A stretch of 64,000 nt of DNA from Nocardia cyriacigeorgica GUH-2 (GTDB lineage: Bacteria; Actinomycetota; Actinomycetes; Mycobacteriales; Mycobacteriaceae). The position numbers and the translations under genes are program-made. This document shows positions 1 to 8,073 of this stretch, one piece after another. The notes beneath the pieces were generated by a model, which saw nothing but the letters and a program-made list of their open reading frames with translations, did not search any database and had not been told where the DNA came from. Position 1 is the first letter of the stretch. Every line of letters starts with the position of its first letter. Location of the stretch: assembly GCF_000284035.1 (NCBI RefSeq), contig NC_016887.1, forward strand, positions 1,116,001-1,180,000. Direction: 5' to 3'.

Positions 1-1
1 T

Positions 2-19
2 ACATACACGCTTGTATGT
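2..19. promoter_or_regulatory. Palindromic operator candidate upstream of the lipid-degradation cluster
   Basis: ACATACA and TGTATGT form perfect 7-bp inverted arms around a 4-nt spacer (cgct), about 85 nt before the start of the thiolase gene. Arms of this type and length are typical of TetR-family operators in actinobacteria (family knowledge); that it controls this cluster is inference. The regulator gene, if adjacent, lies left of the window. Confidence 0.5.
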
Positions 20-104
20 TTGTTTGTGGCTGAACCGCGCGGCTGGCGCGGTTACCTGTGAGCGGCTTACGAGAACTTCGGAGTCGCACAAGCTGAGGAG
101 TTCG

Positions 105-1310
105 ATGGCGAACAAGGTCTACGTCGTCGGTGTCGGGATGACGAAGTTCGAAAAGCCCGGCCGGCGCAAGAACGAAGACGGCAGCGACTGGGACTACCCG
201 GATATGGCGCGCGAGTCGGGCACCAAGGCCCTCGCCGATGCCGGAATCGACTACCGCGAAGTGGAACAGGCCTACGTCGGCTACGTCTACGGTGAGTCGA
301 CCTCCGGCCAGCGCGCGGTCTACGAGCTGGGCATGACCGGTATCCCGGTGGTCAATGTCAACAACAACTGCTCCACCGGTTCCACCGCGCTCTACCTTGC
401 GGCGCAGGCGATTCGGGGCGGCTTGGCCGAGTGCACGCTGGCGCTCGGTTTCGAGCGGATGAAGCCGGGCTCGCTGGAATCCACCTGGGACGACCGCGAG
501 CAGCCCATGGGCAAGCACATTCTGGCGCTGGCCGAGATCTCCGAGGTGCTGTTCCCGGTGGCGCCGTGGATGTTCGGCGCGGCCGGTCGCGAACATATGA
601 AGCAGTACGGCACCACGCCGGAGCATTTCGCCAAGATCGGCTACAAGAACCACAAGCACTCGGTGAACAATCCGTACTCGCAGTTCCAGGACGAGTACAC
701 GATGGACGACATCCTCGGCGCGCGGATGATCTACGACCCGCTCACCAAGCTCCAGTGCTCGCCCACCTCCGACGGCTCCGGCGCGGTGATCCTGGCCAGC
801 GAGGCGTTCGTGGACTCGCACGATCTGGCCGGACAGGCCGTGGAGATCGTCGGGCAGGCCATGACCACCGACTTCGCCTCCACCTTCGACGGCACCGCCA
901 AGAACATCATCGGCTACGACATGAACGTGCAGGCCGCCCGCCAGGTCTACGACCAGGCCGGCCTCGGCCCGGAGGACTTCCAGGTCATCGAGCTGCACGA
1001 CTGCTTCTCCGCCAATGAGCTGCTGCTCTACGAGGCGCTGGGCCTGTGCGGTGAGGGCGAGGCGGCCAAGCTGCTCGACGCCGACCAGACCACCTATGGC
1101 GGCAAGTGGGTCGTCAACCCGTCCGGCGGCCTGATCTCCAAGGGCCACCCGCTGGGCGCGACCGGCCTGGCGCAGTGTTCGGAGCTCACCTGGCAGCTGC
1201 GCGGCACCGCCGACAAGCGTCAGGTCGAGGGCGTCACCGCCGCCTTGCAGCACAACATCGGTCTCGGCGGCGCCGCCGTCGTCACCGCCTACCAGCGCGC
1301 CGTGCGCTGA
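105..1310 (+). CDS. ltp1: Ltp1-like lipid-transfer protein / thiolase
   Basis: Thiolase-fold enzyme of the SCP-x type (401 residues) lacking a C-terminal SCP2 domain. Visible signatures are the nucleophile Cys89 in [32 protein letters not shown] and the terminal HNIGLGGAA loop. Enzymes of this group carry out the last C-C cleavage (thiolytic or retro-aldol) in acyl-CoA or steroid side-chain breakdown in the cytosol. The ATG at 105 is chosen over an upstream in-frame ATG at 12 because it follows an AGGAG and begins the conserved [18 protein letters not shown] segment. It heads a same-strand group with a hotdog hydratase, an SDR and an acyl-CoA dehydrogenase. The sequence resembles remembered M. 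tuberculosis Ltp1 (Rv2790c), which also neighbours fadE21. The exact substrate is not known. Confidence 0.88.
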   Translation: MANKVYVVGVGMTKFEKPGRRKNEDGSDWDYPDMARESGTKALADAGIDYREVEQAYVGYVYGESTSGQRAVYELGMTGIPVVNVNNNCSTGSTALYLAAQAIRGGLAECTLALGFERMKPGSLESTWDDREQPMGKHILALAEISEVLFPVAPWMFGAAGREHMKQYGTTPEHFAKIGYKNHKHSVNNPYSQFQDEYTMDDILGARMIYDPLTKLQCSPTSDGSGAVILASEAFVDSHDLAGQAVEIVGQAMTTDFASTFDGTAKNIIGYDMNVQAARQVYDQAGLGPEDFQVIELHDCFSANELLLYEALGLCGEGEAAKLLDADQTTYGGKWVVNPSGGLISKGHPLGATGLAQCSELTWQLRGTADKRQVEGVTAALQHNIGLGGAAVVTAYQRAVR

Positions 1311-1369
1311 TCCGACCACCCGAATTCCGCCGCGACACCGCGGAACCGTACTCGACGAGGAGCACGACC

Positions 1370-1804
1370 ATGGGTCATATCGACGCCACCAAGAACCTCA
1401 ACGCCGCCCCGGACGCCGTCTGGGCCGTTGTCTCCGACACCTCCACCTGGGACAAGTGGTTCACCATCCACGAGCGCTGGATGGAGGAGCCGCCCGCCAC
1501 CCTGACCGCGGGCGCCAAACTGGTCGCCAAGATCTTCATGCTCGGCATGGCCAACAAGATCGAATGGGTGGTCGAGAGCGTCGACGCCCCCAACAAGCTG
1601 GTGCTCAGCGGCACCGGCATGGCCGGGGTGAAGGTGCGCTTCTCCTTCGAGATCCAGCCGGAAGGTGCAGGCAGCAAGTTCTCCGTCGACGGTGATTTCG
1701 AGGGTGCGCTGATCAAGGGCGCGCTCGGCAAGGCGGTCGAGAAGGACGGCGCCAAGCAGCTGGACAAGACCCTCGAGCAGCTCGACGCGCTGGCGTCGGC
1801 CTGA
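1370..1804 (+). CDS. SRPBCC-family (START/polyketide-cyclase-like) small protein
   Basis: A 144-residue cytosolic protein with the N-terminal pattern of the SRPBCC ligand-binding fold: HIDATKNLNAAPDAVWAVVSDTSTW is followed by WMEEPPATLTAGAKLVAK and a long C-terminal helix ending EQLDALASA. The fold has one large hydrophobic pocket and usually binds lipids or aromatic intermediates. It starts at an ATG 7 nt after GAGGAG, 59 nt behind the thiolase gene and 14 nt before the next gene, so it is probably co-transcribed. A role as acyl-CoA or sterol carrier in the cluster is inference; no catalytic residues can be named. Confidence 0.75.
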   Translation: MGHIDATKNLNAAPDAVWAVVSDTSTWDKWFTIHERWMEEPPATLTAGAKLVAKIFMLGMANKIEWVVESVDAPNKLVLSGTGMAGVKVRFSFEIQPEGAGSKFSVDGDFEGALIKGALGKAVEKDGAKQLDKTLEQLDALASA

Positions 1805-1818
1805 ACGCGGACGCGCGC

Positions 1819-2694
1819 ATGACGACCGGAACAGCGGGCACCAGCGTCGAATTCGACGATTCGGGCCTGAACGTCTGGAGCGACGAGGAGCGTTTCGAGG
1901 TCACCGCGGAGCGCATCGCCGAATACGCGGCCGCGACCAACGACCCGATCCCGGCGCATCTGGCGGGCGAGGTGGCCTCGCCGGTCTTCGGCATCGTCCC
2001 GGTCTTCGAGGCCATGATGATGCCGGTGATCGACGTGGTGCCGATGGACATCTTCGGCCGGGTGGTGCACGGGGAGCAGGACTTCCACTTCCACCGCCCC
2101 ATCCGTCCCGGCGACAAGCTGGTCTCGCGGGCCAAGGCCATCGGCTACGAGGGCCGCGAGAACGGGACCACGATCACCATTCTCATCGAATGCCGCACCG
2201 AGGACGGGGAACTGGTCAACGAGCAGTACCTGACCGCGTTCTTCCGCAATATCGATGTCGGCACCAAGGTCGGCGAGCAGGCGCCGGCGCACAAGTTCGA
2301 TCCGGCGCTGGCCGAGCAGCCGCCGCTGGCGACGGTCGCCCACCATGTGGACGACGACCAGACCTACCGGTACGCGCCCGCGTCCGGTGATCCGGTCCCG
2401 CTGCACCTCGACGAGCAGGTCGCCAAGGACGCCGGCCTGCCCGGCATCATCGCGCACGGGTTGTGCACCATGGCGATGTCGTCGTGGGGTGTGCTCACCG
2501 CCGTCGCCGGTTCGGATGTGCATCGGCTGAAGCGGTTCGCGGTGCGGTTTTCCAAGATGGTGTTCCCCGGCGACGATCTGGAGACCCAGATCTGGCGGGT
2601 CGGTGCCGAGGACGGCGCCACCACCTACGCCTTCCGGACCGCGCGCGGTGCGGACCTGGTACTCACCGACGGACTCGCCGTCGTCACCGACTGA
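1819..2694 (+). CDS. MaoC-like double-hotdog (R)-enoyl-CoA hydratase
   Basis: 291 residues with two hotdog halves. The C-terminal half carries the hydratase-2 signature YAPASGDPVPLHLDEQVA followed by GLPGIIAHGLCTMAMSSW. The catalytic Asp and His of the G-D-x-x-P-x-H-x-D motif are present, but the usual Asn after GDx is Val. The N-terminal half keeps only a degenerate copy (YAAATNDPIPAHLAG), as is normal for fused enzymes in which one half binds substrate and the other catalyses. It would hydrate a trans-2-enoyl-CoA in the beta-oxidation-like pathway served by the adjacent thiolase, SDR and FadE. An intrinsic terminator follows directly, so downstream genes may have their own promoter. Confidence 0.82.
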   Translation: MTTGTAGTSVEFDDSGLNVWSDEERFEVTAERIAEYAAATNDPIPAHLAGEVASPVFGIVPVFEAMMMPVIDVVPMDIFGRVVHGEQDFHFHRPIRPGDKLVSRAKAIGYEGRENGTTITILIECRTEDGELVNEQYLTAFFRNIDVGTKVGEQAPAHKFDPALAEQPPLATVAHHVDDDQTYRYAPASGDPVPLHLDEQVAKDAGLPGIIAHGLCTMAMSSWGVLTAVAGSDVHRLKRFAVRFSKMVFPGDDLETQIWRVGAEDGATTYAFRTARGADLVLTDGLAVVTD

Positions 2695-2699
2695 TTCCC

Positions 2700-2743
2700 A
2701 CGCCGTGGCGGCGGACCGGACCGGCTGCCGCCACGGCGTTTTC
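2700..2743 (+). terminator. Rho-independent terminator inside the lipid cluster
   Basis: A perfect 13-bp stem (ACGCCGTGGCGGC / GCCGCCACGGCGT) with a 14-nt loop is followed at once by TTTTCCC. It lies 5 nt after the hydratase stop codon and 26 nt before the SDR start, so it ends or attenuates the first transcript. Confidence 0.8.
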
Positions 2744-2769
2744 CCTGAGCTGTGAAGGAGTTTCGACAC

Positions 2770-3639
2770 ATGGGTGCACTCGAAGGACGGGTCGCCGTCA
2801 TCACCGGCGCGGGCCGGGGGATCGGCCGCGAACACGCGCTGCTGTTCGCCGCCGAAGGTGCCGCGGTGGTCGTCAACGATCTCGGCGGCAGCAATGCCGG
2901 CGAGGGATCCGACGCCGGCCCCGCCCAGGAGGTGGTCGACGAGATCGTGGCCGCCGGCGGGCGCGCGGTGGCCAATACCGCCAACGTCGCCACCTGGGAC
3001 GGTGCCAAGCAGCTGGTCGATCAGGCCATCACCGAATTCGGCAAGCTCGACATCGTCGTCAACAATGCGGGCATCCTGCGCGACGGCTTCATCGCGGGCC
3101 TGGAGGAATCCCAGTGGGACGCCGTCATCGCGGTGCACCTCAAGGGCCACGCCGCCGTCCTGCATCACGCCGCCGCGCACTGGAAGCAGCAGAGCAAGGA
3201 CGGTAACCAGCCCAACGCCGCGGTGATCAACACCGCCTCGGCCTCCGGCGTCACCATCCCCAACCCCGGCCAGGCCAACTACGGTGCCGCCAAGGCAGGC
3301 ATCGCGGCGCTCACCCTGGTCGCCGCCGACGAACTCGAGCGCTACGGCGTGCGCGTCAATGCCATCGCGCCGATGGCCCGTACCCGGCTCACCCTCGCCA
3401 CCCCCGGCATGGGCGCGATCTTCGCCGCCGAGGTCGAAGAAGGCGAGTTCGACGCGTTCAGCCCGGCCAACATCTCCCCGCTGGTGGCCTACCTGGCCTC
3501 GGAGAAGTGCCCGCTCACCGGCAAGGTTTTCGCAGTCCAGGGCGGCGCCATCTCGGAGCTGGCAGGCTGGCATGACGTGAAGACCATCGAGGCCGACGGG
3601 CCGTGGCTGATCGACGATATCGCCGCCCGCCTGCCTTGA
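2770..3639 (+). CDS. Short-chain dehydrogenase, 3-hydroxyacyl-CoA dehydrogenase type
   Basis: 289-residue SDR with the Rossmann motif TGAGRGIG near residue 15, NNAG around residue 97, and the active-site Ser (TASASG) and YxxxK (YGAAKAG). The sequence around NDLGGSNAGEGSDAGPAQEVVDEI matches SDRs of the multifunctional-enzyme type that oxidise (3R)-hydroxyacyl-CoA with NAD(P). The ATG at 2770 follows GTGAAGGAG with good spacing; an in-frame ATG at 2752 precedes that SD and is less likely. It sits between the hydratase and the acyl-CoA dehydrogenase, giving a dehydrogenate-hydrate-dehydrogenate-thiolyse set. The assignment is by context as well as sequence. Confidence 0.85.
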   Translation: MGALEGRVAVITGAGRGIGREHALLFAAEGAAVVVNDLGGSNAGEGSDAGPAQEVVDEIVAAGGRAVANTANVATWDGAKQLVDQAITEFGKLDIVVNNAGILRDGFIAGLEESQWDAVIAVHLKGHAAVLHHAAAHWKQQSKDGNQPNAAVINTASASGVTIPNPGQANYGAAKAGIAALTLVAADELERYGVRVNAIAPMARTRLTLATPGMGAIFAAEVEEGEFDAFSPANISPLVAYLASEKCPLTGKVFAVQGGAISELAGWHDVKTIEADGPWLIDDIAARLP

Positions 3640-3667
3640 GCGCAGCACCGAGCACAGGAGAACAACG

Positions 3668-4927
3668 ATGTTCGAATGGTCCGAGACCGACGAGATGATC
3701 CGCGAGGCGGTGCGGACCTTCATCGACAAGGAAGTCCGCCCGCACCTCGACGCCCTCGACAGCGGTGAGATGCCGCCGTATCCGATCCTGCGGAAGTTGT
3801 TCGCCGACTTCGGCATCGAAGCGATGGGCGCCGAGGCGGTGGCCAAGATGCTGGCCAAACAGCGCAAACGGGAGGAAGCGCTGGCGGCGGGGGAGGAGCT
3901 GCCGGAGAAGAAGTCCGCGGTCGGTTCGAGCCCGTTCGCCGGCCAGGAATCGCTGATGGCGGTGCTGATCGGGGAGCTGTCCGGGGTGTGCATGGGTCTG
4001 GTGACGGCGCTGGGCGTCAGCATCGGGCTCGGCGCCACCACCATCATGTCGCGCGGCACGCTGGCGCAGAAGGAGCGCTGGCTGGCCGACATCGTCACCT
4101 TGAAGAAGGTGGCGTCGTGGGCGATCACCGAGCCGGATTCCGGTTCCGACGCCTTCGGCGGCATGAAGACCTACGTCAAGCGCGACGGCGAGGACTACAT
4201 CCTCAACGGCCAGAAAACCTTCATCACCAACGGTCCCTACGCCGACGTGATGATCGTCTACGCCAAGCTCGACGAGGGTGACGCCGGCGTCGACAAGCGC
4301 GACCGCAAGGTGCTGACCTTCGTGCTCGACAAGGGCATGGAGGGCCTCACCCAGGGCAAACCGTTCAAGAAGATGGGCCTGCACTCCTCGCCCACCGGTG
4401 AGCTGTTCTTCGACAACGTGCGGGTGGGCCGGGACCGGCTGCTGGGCGAGACCGAGGAACACAAGGGCGGCGACGGCCGCGATAGCGCACGGTCGAGCTT
4501 CACGGCCGAACGCGTGGGCGTGGCGTTCATGGCGCTGGGCATCATCAACGAATGCCATCGGCTGTGCATCGACTACGCCAAGAATCGCAAGCTGTGGGGC
4601 CAGGAGATCGGTCGCTTCCAGCTGGTGCAGCTCAAGCTGGCCAAGATGGAAGTCGCGCGGATCAATGTGCAGAACATGGTGTTCAGCGTGCTAGAACGCG
4701 GCCGGGCCGGTAAGCCGCCGACGCTGGCCGAGGCGTCGGCGATGAAGCTCTACGCCTCCGAGGCGGCCACCGAGGTGGCGATGGAGGCGGTGCAGCTGTT
4801 CGGCGGGAACGGGTACATGACCGAATACCGGGTCGAGCAGCTGGCCCGCGATGCCAAGTCGCTGATGATCTATGCGGGCAGCAATGAGATTCAGGTGACC
4901 CACGTGGCCAAGGGGCTGCTGGCTTAG
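3668..4927 (+). CDS. fadE21: FadE21-like acyl-CoA dehydrogenase
   Basis: 419-residue flavoenzyme introducing the alpha,beta double bond into acyl-CoA. The flavin/substrate motifs WAITEPDSGSDAFGGMKT (residues 151-168) and GQKTFITNGPYADV are present, as is the C-terminal LFGGNGYMTEYRVEQLARDAK. The position that holds the catalytic Glu in medium-chain enzymes (YEG) is Ala403 in IYAGSNEIQ. A Glu at 281 (FTAERVGVAF) sits where isovaleryl-CoA dehydrogenase has its base, suggesting branched or bulky acyl substrates (inference). The start follows CACAGGAG. It closes the cluster and is followed by a strong terminator. It is close to remembered M. tuberculosis FadE21, adjacent to ltp1 there too. Confidence 0.88.
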   Translation: MFEWSETDEMIREAVRTFIDKEVRPHLDALDSGEMPPYPILRKLFADFGIEAMGAEAVAKMLAKQRKREEALAAGEELPEKKSAVGSSPFAGQESLMAVLIGELSGVCMGLVTALGVSIGLGATTIMSRGTLAQKERWLADIVTLKKVASWAITEPDSGSDAFGGMKTYVKRDGEDYILNGQKTFITNGPYADVMIVYAKLDEGDAGVDKRDRKVLTFVLDKGMEGLTQGKPFKKMGLHSSPTGELFFDNVRVGRDRLLGETEEHKGGDGRDSARSSFTAERVGVAFMALGIINECHRLCIDYAKNRKLWGQEIGRFQLVQLKLAKMEVARINVQNMVFSVLERGRAGKPPTLAEASAMKLYASEAATEVAMEAVQLFGGNGYMTEYRVEQLARDAKSLMIYAGSNEIQVTHVAKGLLA

Positions 4928-4941
4928 CGGCAGTGACGTGC

Positions 4942-4976
4942 GAACGCCGCCCACCGAACAGGGTGGGCGGCGTTCT
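4942..4976 (+). terminator. Terminator after fadE21-like gene
   Basis: A 14-bp stem, GAACGCCGCCCACC pairing with GGTGGGCGGCGTTC, around a 6-nt loop, 14 nt after the stop codon. The T tract is weak. It may also serve the convergent phosphatase gene on the other strand. Confidence 0.75.
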
Positions 4977-5001
4977 GCTGTCTAGCGAGCCGCGGTCTGC
5001 C

Positions 5002-5967
5002 TCAGCTGAGGGCGCCGTTGTAGTCCGGGAGTTTGAACGTCAGCTCGGCGTGCCCGCCCGCGAGATCCGACGCGCTGTTGCCGATATTCGCGACGATCGT
5101 GTACCCGTCGGATTCGATGTCGATGCGGGCGCCGGTCTTGTACTGCTCGAGGCCCGTCGAACCGGCCGAGAGCGTGGTGAGCGGGCTGCCGTAGAGGCCG
5201 TCGACCGGGTAGCCGACGCTGGTCAGGTTGTGCTGGGTGTAGCCGTTCACCAGCTCGGGGCGGCCGGTCACGAAGATGATCGCCGCGCCCTGGCCCTTCG
5301 CCCAGGTCGCCAGCCGCAGCATCGGATCGATGGCCGGGATGATGATGCCCGGGTGGTACTGGGTTTCCAGCGACGTGTTGTCGATATCGAGCACGATGGC
5401 GGGGCGGGTGGCGCCGGGCAGGCGTTGCGCCAGTGCGGTGCGGGCCTGATCGACCACCGTCTGGACCTCGGCGATCCAGTCCGCGTACGACGGGAGGCCG
5501 GAGCTGGAACCGGCGGTGGGGTCGGAATCGCTGGAATCCGTGCGGGATTCGGAGTCGCGCGAGCGGGAATTGGGTGTCCGCGAGCGGTTTTCGTCGTCGG
5601 TTCGTGACGAGGAACCGGTGTCGTCGTCGGAGCGTGAGGACGAGCCGGTGTCCCTATCCGAGCGCGAGGATGAACCGGTGTCATCGTCCGACGACGATCC
5701 CGAATCGCTGGAACCCGACGCCGAACCTGATTTACCCGAGCCCGACGAGGACCCGGATTTCCCTGAGCCCGAAGACGATCCGGACTTCGCCGATCCCGAC
5801 GCGGACCCGGACTTCGCCGACCCCGACGCCGAACCGGATTTCGCGGACCCGGACGCCGAACCGGTCTCGCCGGGGAGAATCGACGAACCGGTATCGGCCA
5901 GTGCAGGCAGCGGAGCGATGAGGGTGACGGCGACGCCGAGAGCAACGCCTGCGATGGAGCGCTTCAT
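5002..5967 (-). CDS. Secreted HAD-family acid phosphatase with Ser-rich repeat linker
   Basis: 321 residues. Residues 1-24 are a signal peptide (MKRSIAGVALGVAVT... ALA). Residues 36-155 are a low-complexity linker of 9-residue Ser/Gly/Ala/Lys units followed by three 10-residue units of the form DDDTGSSSRS, then Asp/Arg/Ser-rich sequence. Residues 160-321 are a haloacid-dehalogenase domain of the acid phosphatase type, with nucleophile motif LDIDNTS (Asp194, Asp196), motif II IIFVTGRPE, a Lys near 277, and a GNSASDL segment replacing the usual GDxxxD acidic motif. It should act outside the membrane on organic phosphates. The long linker suggests the domain is held away from the membrane or wall. 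The substrate is unknown. Confidence 0.8.
   Translation of the reverse strand: MKRSIAGVALGVAVTLIAPLPALADTGSSILPGETGSASGSAKSGSASGSAKSGSASGSAKSGSSSGSGKSGSSSGSGKSGSASGSSDSGSSSDDDTGSSSRSDRDTGSSSRSDDDTGSSSRTDDENRSRTPNSRSRDSESRTDSSDSDPTAGSSSGLPSYADWIAEVQTVVDQARTALAQRLPGATRPAIVLDIDNTSLETQYHPGIIIPAIDPMLRLATWAKGQGAAIIFVTGRPELVNGYTQHNLTSVGYPVDGLYGSPLTTLSAGSTGLEQYKTGARIDIESDGYTIVANIGNSASDLAGGHAELTFKLPDYNGALS
5599..5862 (-). repeat. Coding tandem repeats: 27-bp and 30-bp Ser-rich units
   Basis: Within the phosphatase gene, five roughly 27-bp units encode SGSAKSGSA-like peptides (about 5728-5862). Three 30-bp units encode DDDTGSSSRS-like peptides (about 5599-5688). The array is a candidate for length variation between strains. 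Confidence 0.8.
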
Positions 5968-6115
5968 GTCCGGACGGTAACGCCCGGAAACTATGAATCG
6001 CTGGCGTTTCACAATCCCGAGACGAGCCCGTGATCTGTTGGGCCGGTCCTGAATCGCTCGGTGTCGCGCCCCTTGGCTACGCTGATGTGCCGGATTCGAG
6101 TTCAAGGGGGGCGTC

Positions 6116-6709
6116 ATGCGGGTGCGATCACCGCGGAAGTTCTGGTCCATCGCCACTGTCACGGCGGCAGCACTGGTCCTCGCCGGATGTGAAGGCGACG
6201 AAGGCATTCCCGCCGCTTCGCCGACAACCACCTCGGCGGCCCCCACCACGACCACCACGGTCGCCGAACCCGCCCGTCCGGACATCGCCAGCCTGCCCAC
6301 CTGCGATGCGATCGCCGACCGGCTCGGGCGCCCGGCCCTGACCGACGCCACCCAAATCGACCATGACCCGGGTGGATACAACAACCGTGGCGTCTACCGG
6401 GTCTGCACCTGGAAGTCGGGCACTGTGGACGTGGAGGCCGGCGTCCTGCGTTACCCCACGGAGCCGCTGGTCGACGCGAGTTTCACCAATCTGATGATGC
6501 TGTGCCCCGGCGAACCCGCGCCGCCGATCGGGAGCGCGCAGCGGGCGGCCACCTGCGAATCCACGCGCAAGCCGGAATGCGGGGTCTTCCTGGATCAGGG
6601 CACGGCCTTCATCGACGTGTCGTGGGGTCGTGATCCTGCCGCAGATCCGTCGGCCTGCCAGGCCGACGTGATCGCGCTCGCCACCGCCGCCTCCGAGCTC
6701 GTCGGCTGA
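6116..6709 (+). CDS. Putative lipoprotein, DUF3558-like
   Basis: 197 residues with a type II signal peptide; the lipobox LAGC places the lipidated Cys at residue 25. It is followed by a Thr/Pro-rich tether (SPTTTSAAPTTTTT) and a globular domain with several Cys (CDAIADRL, RVCTWKSG, LCPGEP, TCESTRKPECGVF), likely disulfide-bonded outside the membrane. This is the layout of the Cys-containing DUF3558 lipoproteins common in mycolata. The start is set by AAGGGGGG 5 nt upstream. No function is known; its neighbours give no pathway clue. Confidence 0.7.
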   Translation: MRVRSPRKFWSIATVTAAALVLAGCEGDEGIPAASPTTTSAAPTTTTTVAEPARPDIASLPTCDAIADRLGRPALTDATQIDHDPGGYNNRGVYRVCTWKSGTVDVEAGVLRYPTEPLVDASFTNLMMLCPGEPAPPIGSAQRAATCESTRKPECGVFLDQGTAFIDVSWGRDPAADPSACQADVIALATAASELVG

Positions 6710-6768
6710 GCCCGCGGCATTCTTGGGGCGCTCTCAGCGCAGCTCAGGGGGCTATCAGGGTGGGCCGT

Positions 6769-6774
6769 TAAGCT
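6769..6774 (+). promoter_or_regulatory. -10 box for leaderless esterase gene
   Basis: TAAGCT ends 7 nt before the ATG at 6782 and no Shine-Dalgarno is present, so transcription probably starts at or next to the ATG. Confidence 0.5.
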
Positions 6775-6781
6775 CGGGCGA

Positions 6782-8002
6782 ATGACGGCAGCACCAGGCA
6801 CGTTGATCGCAGTCACGGACGATCTGGACGCGGTGACCACCCGCGGCCCCGAGGACGAACCCGCCGCGGCCGGGCTGGTGCGCGGGGACGTCGAGCGGGT
6901 GTGGGCCTCGGTGCAGGACTGGTATCGGCTGGGGACCACGCCGGCCATTCAGGTCTGCGTGCGGCGTCGCGGTGCGATCGTGCTGAACCGGACCATCGGC
7001 CACGGCTGGGGCAACGCCCCCGAGGACGGCCCCGACGCCGAAAAGATCCTCGCCACACCGGATTCCCCGTTCTGCGGGTTCTCCACCGCCAAAGGTGTGG
7101 CCGCGACGCTGATGTTCATGCTCATCGAGCAGGGCGCGTTCGGCGTGAACGACCGGGTGTGCGAATACATTCCGGAATTCGCGGCCAACGGCAAGGAATC
7201 GATCACCATCGGCGATGTGCTGTCGCATTCGGCCGGCGTGCCGTTCATGACACCGCCGTACAAGGCCGTCGACGTGGTGGTCGACGAGGAACTCGCCGTG
7301 CAGGCGCTCGCCGATCTGGTGCCCAGCTGGCGGCCCGGCCGCTTCCGCGTCTATCACGCGCTGACCAGCGGTTTGATCCAACGTCTGCTGGTGCGCCGGG
7401 CCACCGGCAAGCCGATGCGCGAACACCTCGCCGAGCAGGTCCTCGATCCGCTGGGCTTCCGGTGGACCAACTTCGGGGTGCGCCCCGAGGACGTCGACAA
7501 GGTCGTGCCGAGTGTGAAAACCGGACCCGGTCCGTCGCGGATCGCGAAGTTCCTGGCGCGCAAGGCGCTCGGCGGCGGCATGGGCGGTGCGGTGTCGAAG
7601 GAGGCGAACGCGGCCTTCCTCACCGCCGAACTACCGTCGGGCAACCTGGTGACCACCGCCTACGAGCTGTCCCGGTTCTACGAAATCCTCGCCCGCGGCG
7701 GCGAACTCGACGGTGTGCGGATCATCGAACCCACCACCCTGCGCGACGCCGTCCGCCCCGCCCACCGCATGCCCGGCGCCGCAGGCCGAGTTTCGTGCGC
7801 CGGCTTCGAATTGGGCGCCCGCCGCTCCAAATTCGGTCGCGACACCCAGCAACACTTCGGCCGCAGCGGCCTGACCACCCAATACGGCTGGGCCGACCCC
7901 GCCCGCTCCCTCTCCGGCGCCATCCTCACCAGCGGCAAAGCCACCACCGACACCACCCGCCCCTGGCACCTCGTCGCCCAGATCTCCGACCTCACGAGCT
8001 AG
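6782..8002 (+). CDS. Beta-lactamase-fold serine hydrolase / esterase
   Basis: 406-residue protein of the class C beta-lactamase-like family (EstB/Lip type). The SxxK nucleophile motif is S101-T-A-K104 in FCGFSTAKGVAATL; the second Tyr motif is probably in FRVYHALTSGLIQRLL; HFGRSGLTTQYGWADP is the C-terminal HxG-like strand. There is no signal peptide, so a cytosolic or peripheral carboxylesterase or lipase acting on lipid esters is more likely than a true beta-lactamase. The gene is apparently leaderless, with a TAAGCT box just upstream. It ends before a large hairpin shared with the convergent hydrolase gene. Confidence 0.8.
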   Translation: MTAAPGTLIAVTDDLDAVTTRGPEDEPAAAGLVRGDVERVWASVQDWYRLGTTPAIQVCVRRRGAIVLNRTIGHGWGNAPEDGPDAEKILATPDSPFCGFSTAKGVAATLMFMLIEQGAFGVNDRVCEYIPEFAANGKESITIGDVLSHSAGVPFMTPPYKAVDVVVDEELAVQALADLVPSWRPGRFRVYHALTSGLIQRLLVRRATGKPMREHLAEQVLDPLGFRWTNFGVRPEDVDKVVPSVKTGPGPSRIAKFLARKALGGGMGGAVSKEANAAFLTAELPSGNLVTTAYELSRFYEILARGGELDGVRIIEPTTLRDAVRPAHRMPGAAGRVSCAGFELGARRSKFGRDTQQHFGRSGLTTQYGWADPARSLSGAILTSGKATTDTTRPWHLVAQISDLTS

Positions 8003-8011
8003 CCGGGCTGC

Positions 8012-8068
8012 CGAGAGTCACATGAGCGAGGGGTCGACTCGCGAAACGCCTCAGCCATGTGACTCTCG
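8012..8068. terminator. Bidirectional hairpin between convergent genes
   Basis: CGAGAGTCACATG (8012-8024) and CATGTGACTCTCG (8056-8068) are perfect 13-bp arms. The 31-nt loop holds a second small hairpin (GCGAG/CTCGC). The element fills the gap between two converging genes and probably terminates both. Confidence 0.65.
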
Positions 8069-8073
8069 CCGGC

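Noticed and set aside
1375..4164. 929-codon open frame on the minus strand opposite the lipid cluster
   Set aside because: It lies antisense to five well-supported genes, has no family motif and uses poor third positions; such frames are common in high-GC DNA.
5516..5980. Plus-strand acidic repeat frame (DPDFADPDADPD-type) opposite the HAD phosphatase
   Set aside because: It looks protein-like only because it is the complement of the Ser-rich repeats; no SD, and the minus frame has a signal peptide and catalytic motifs.
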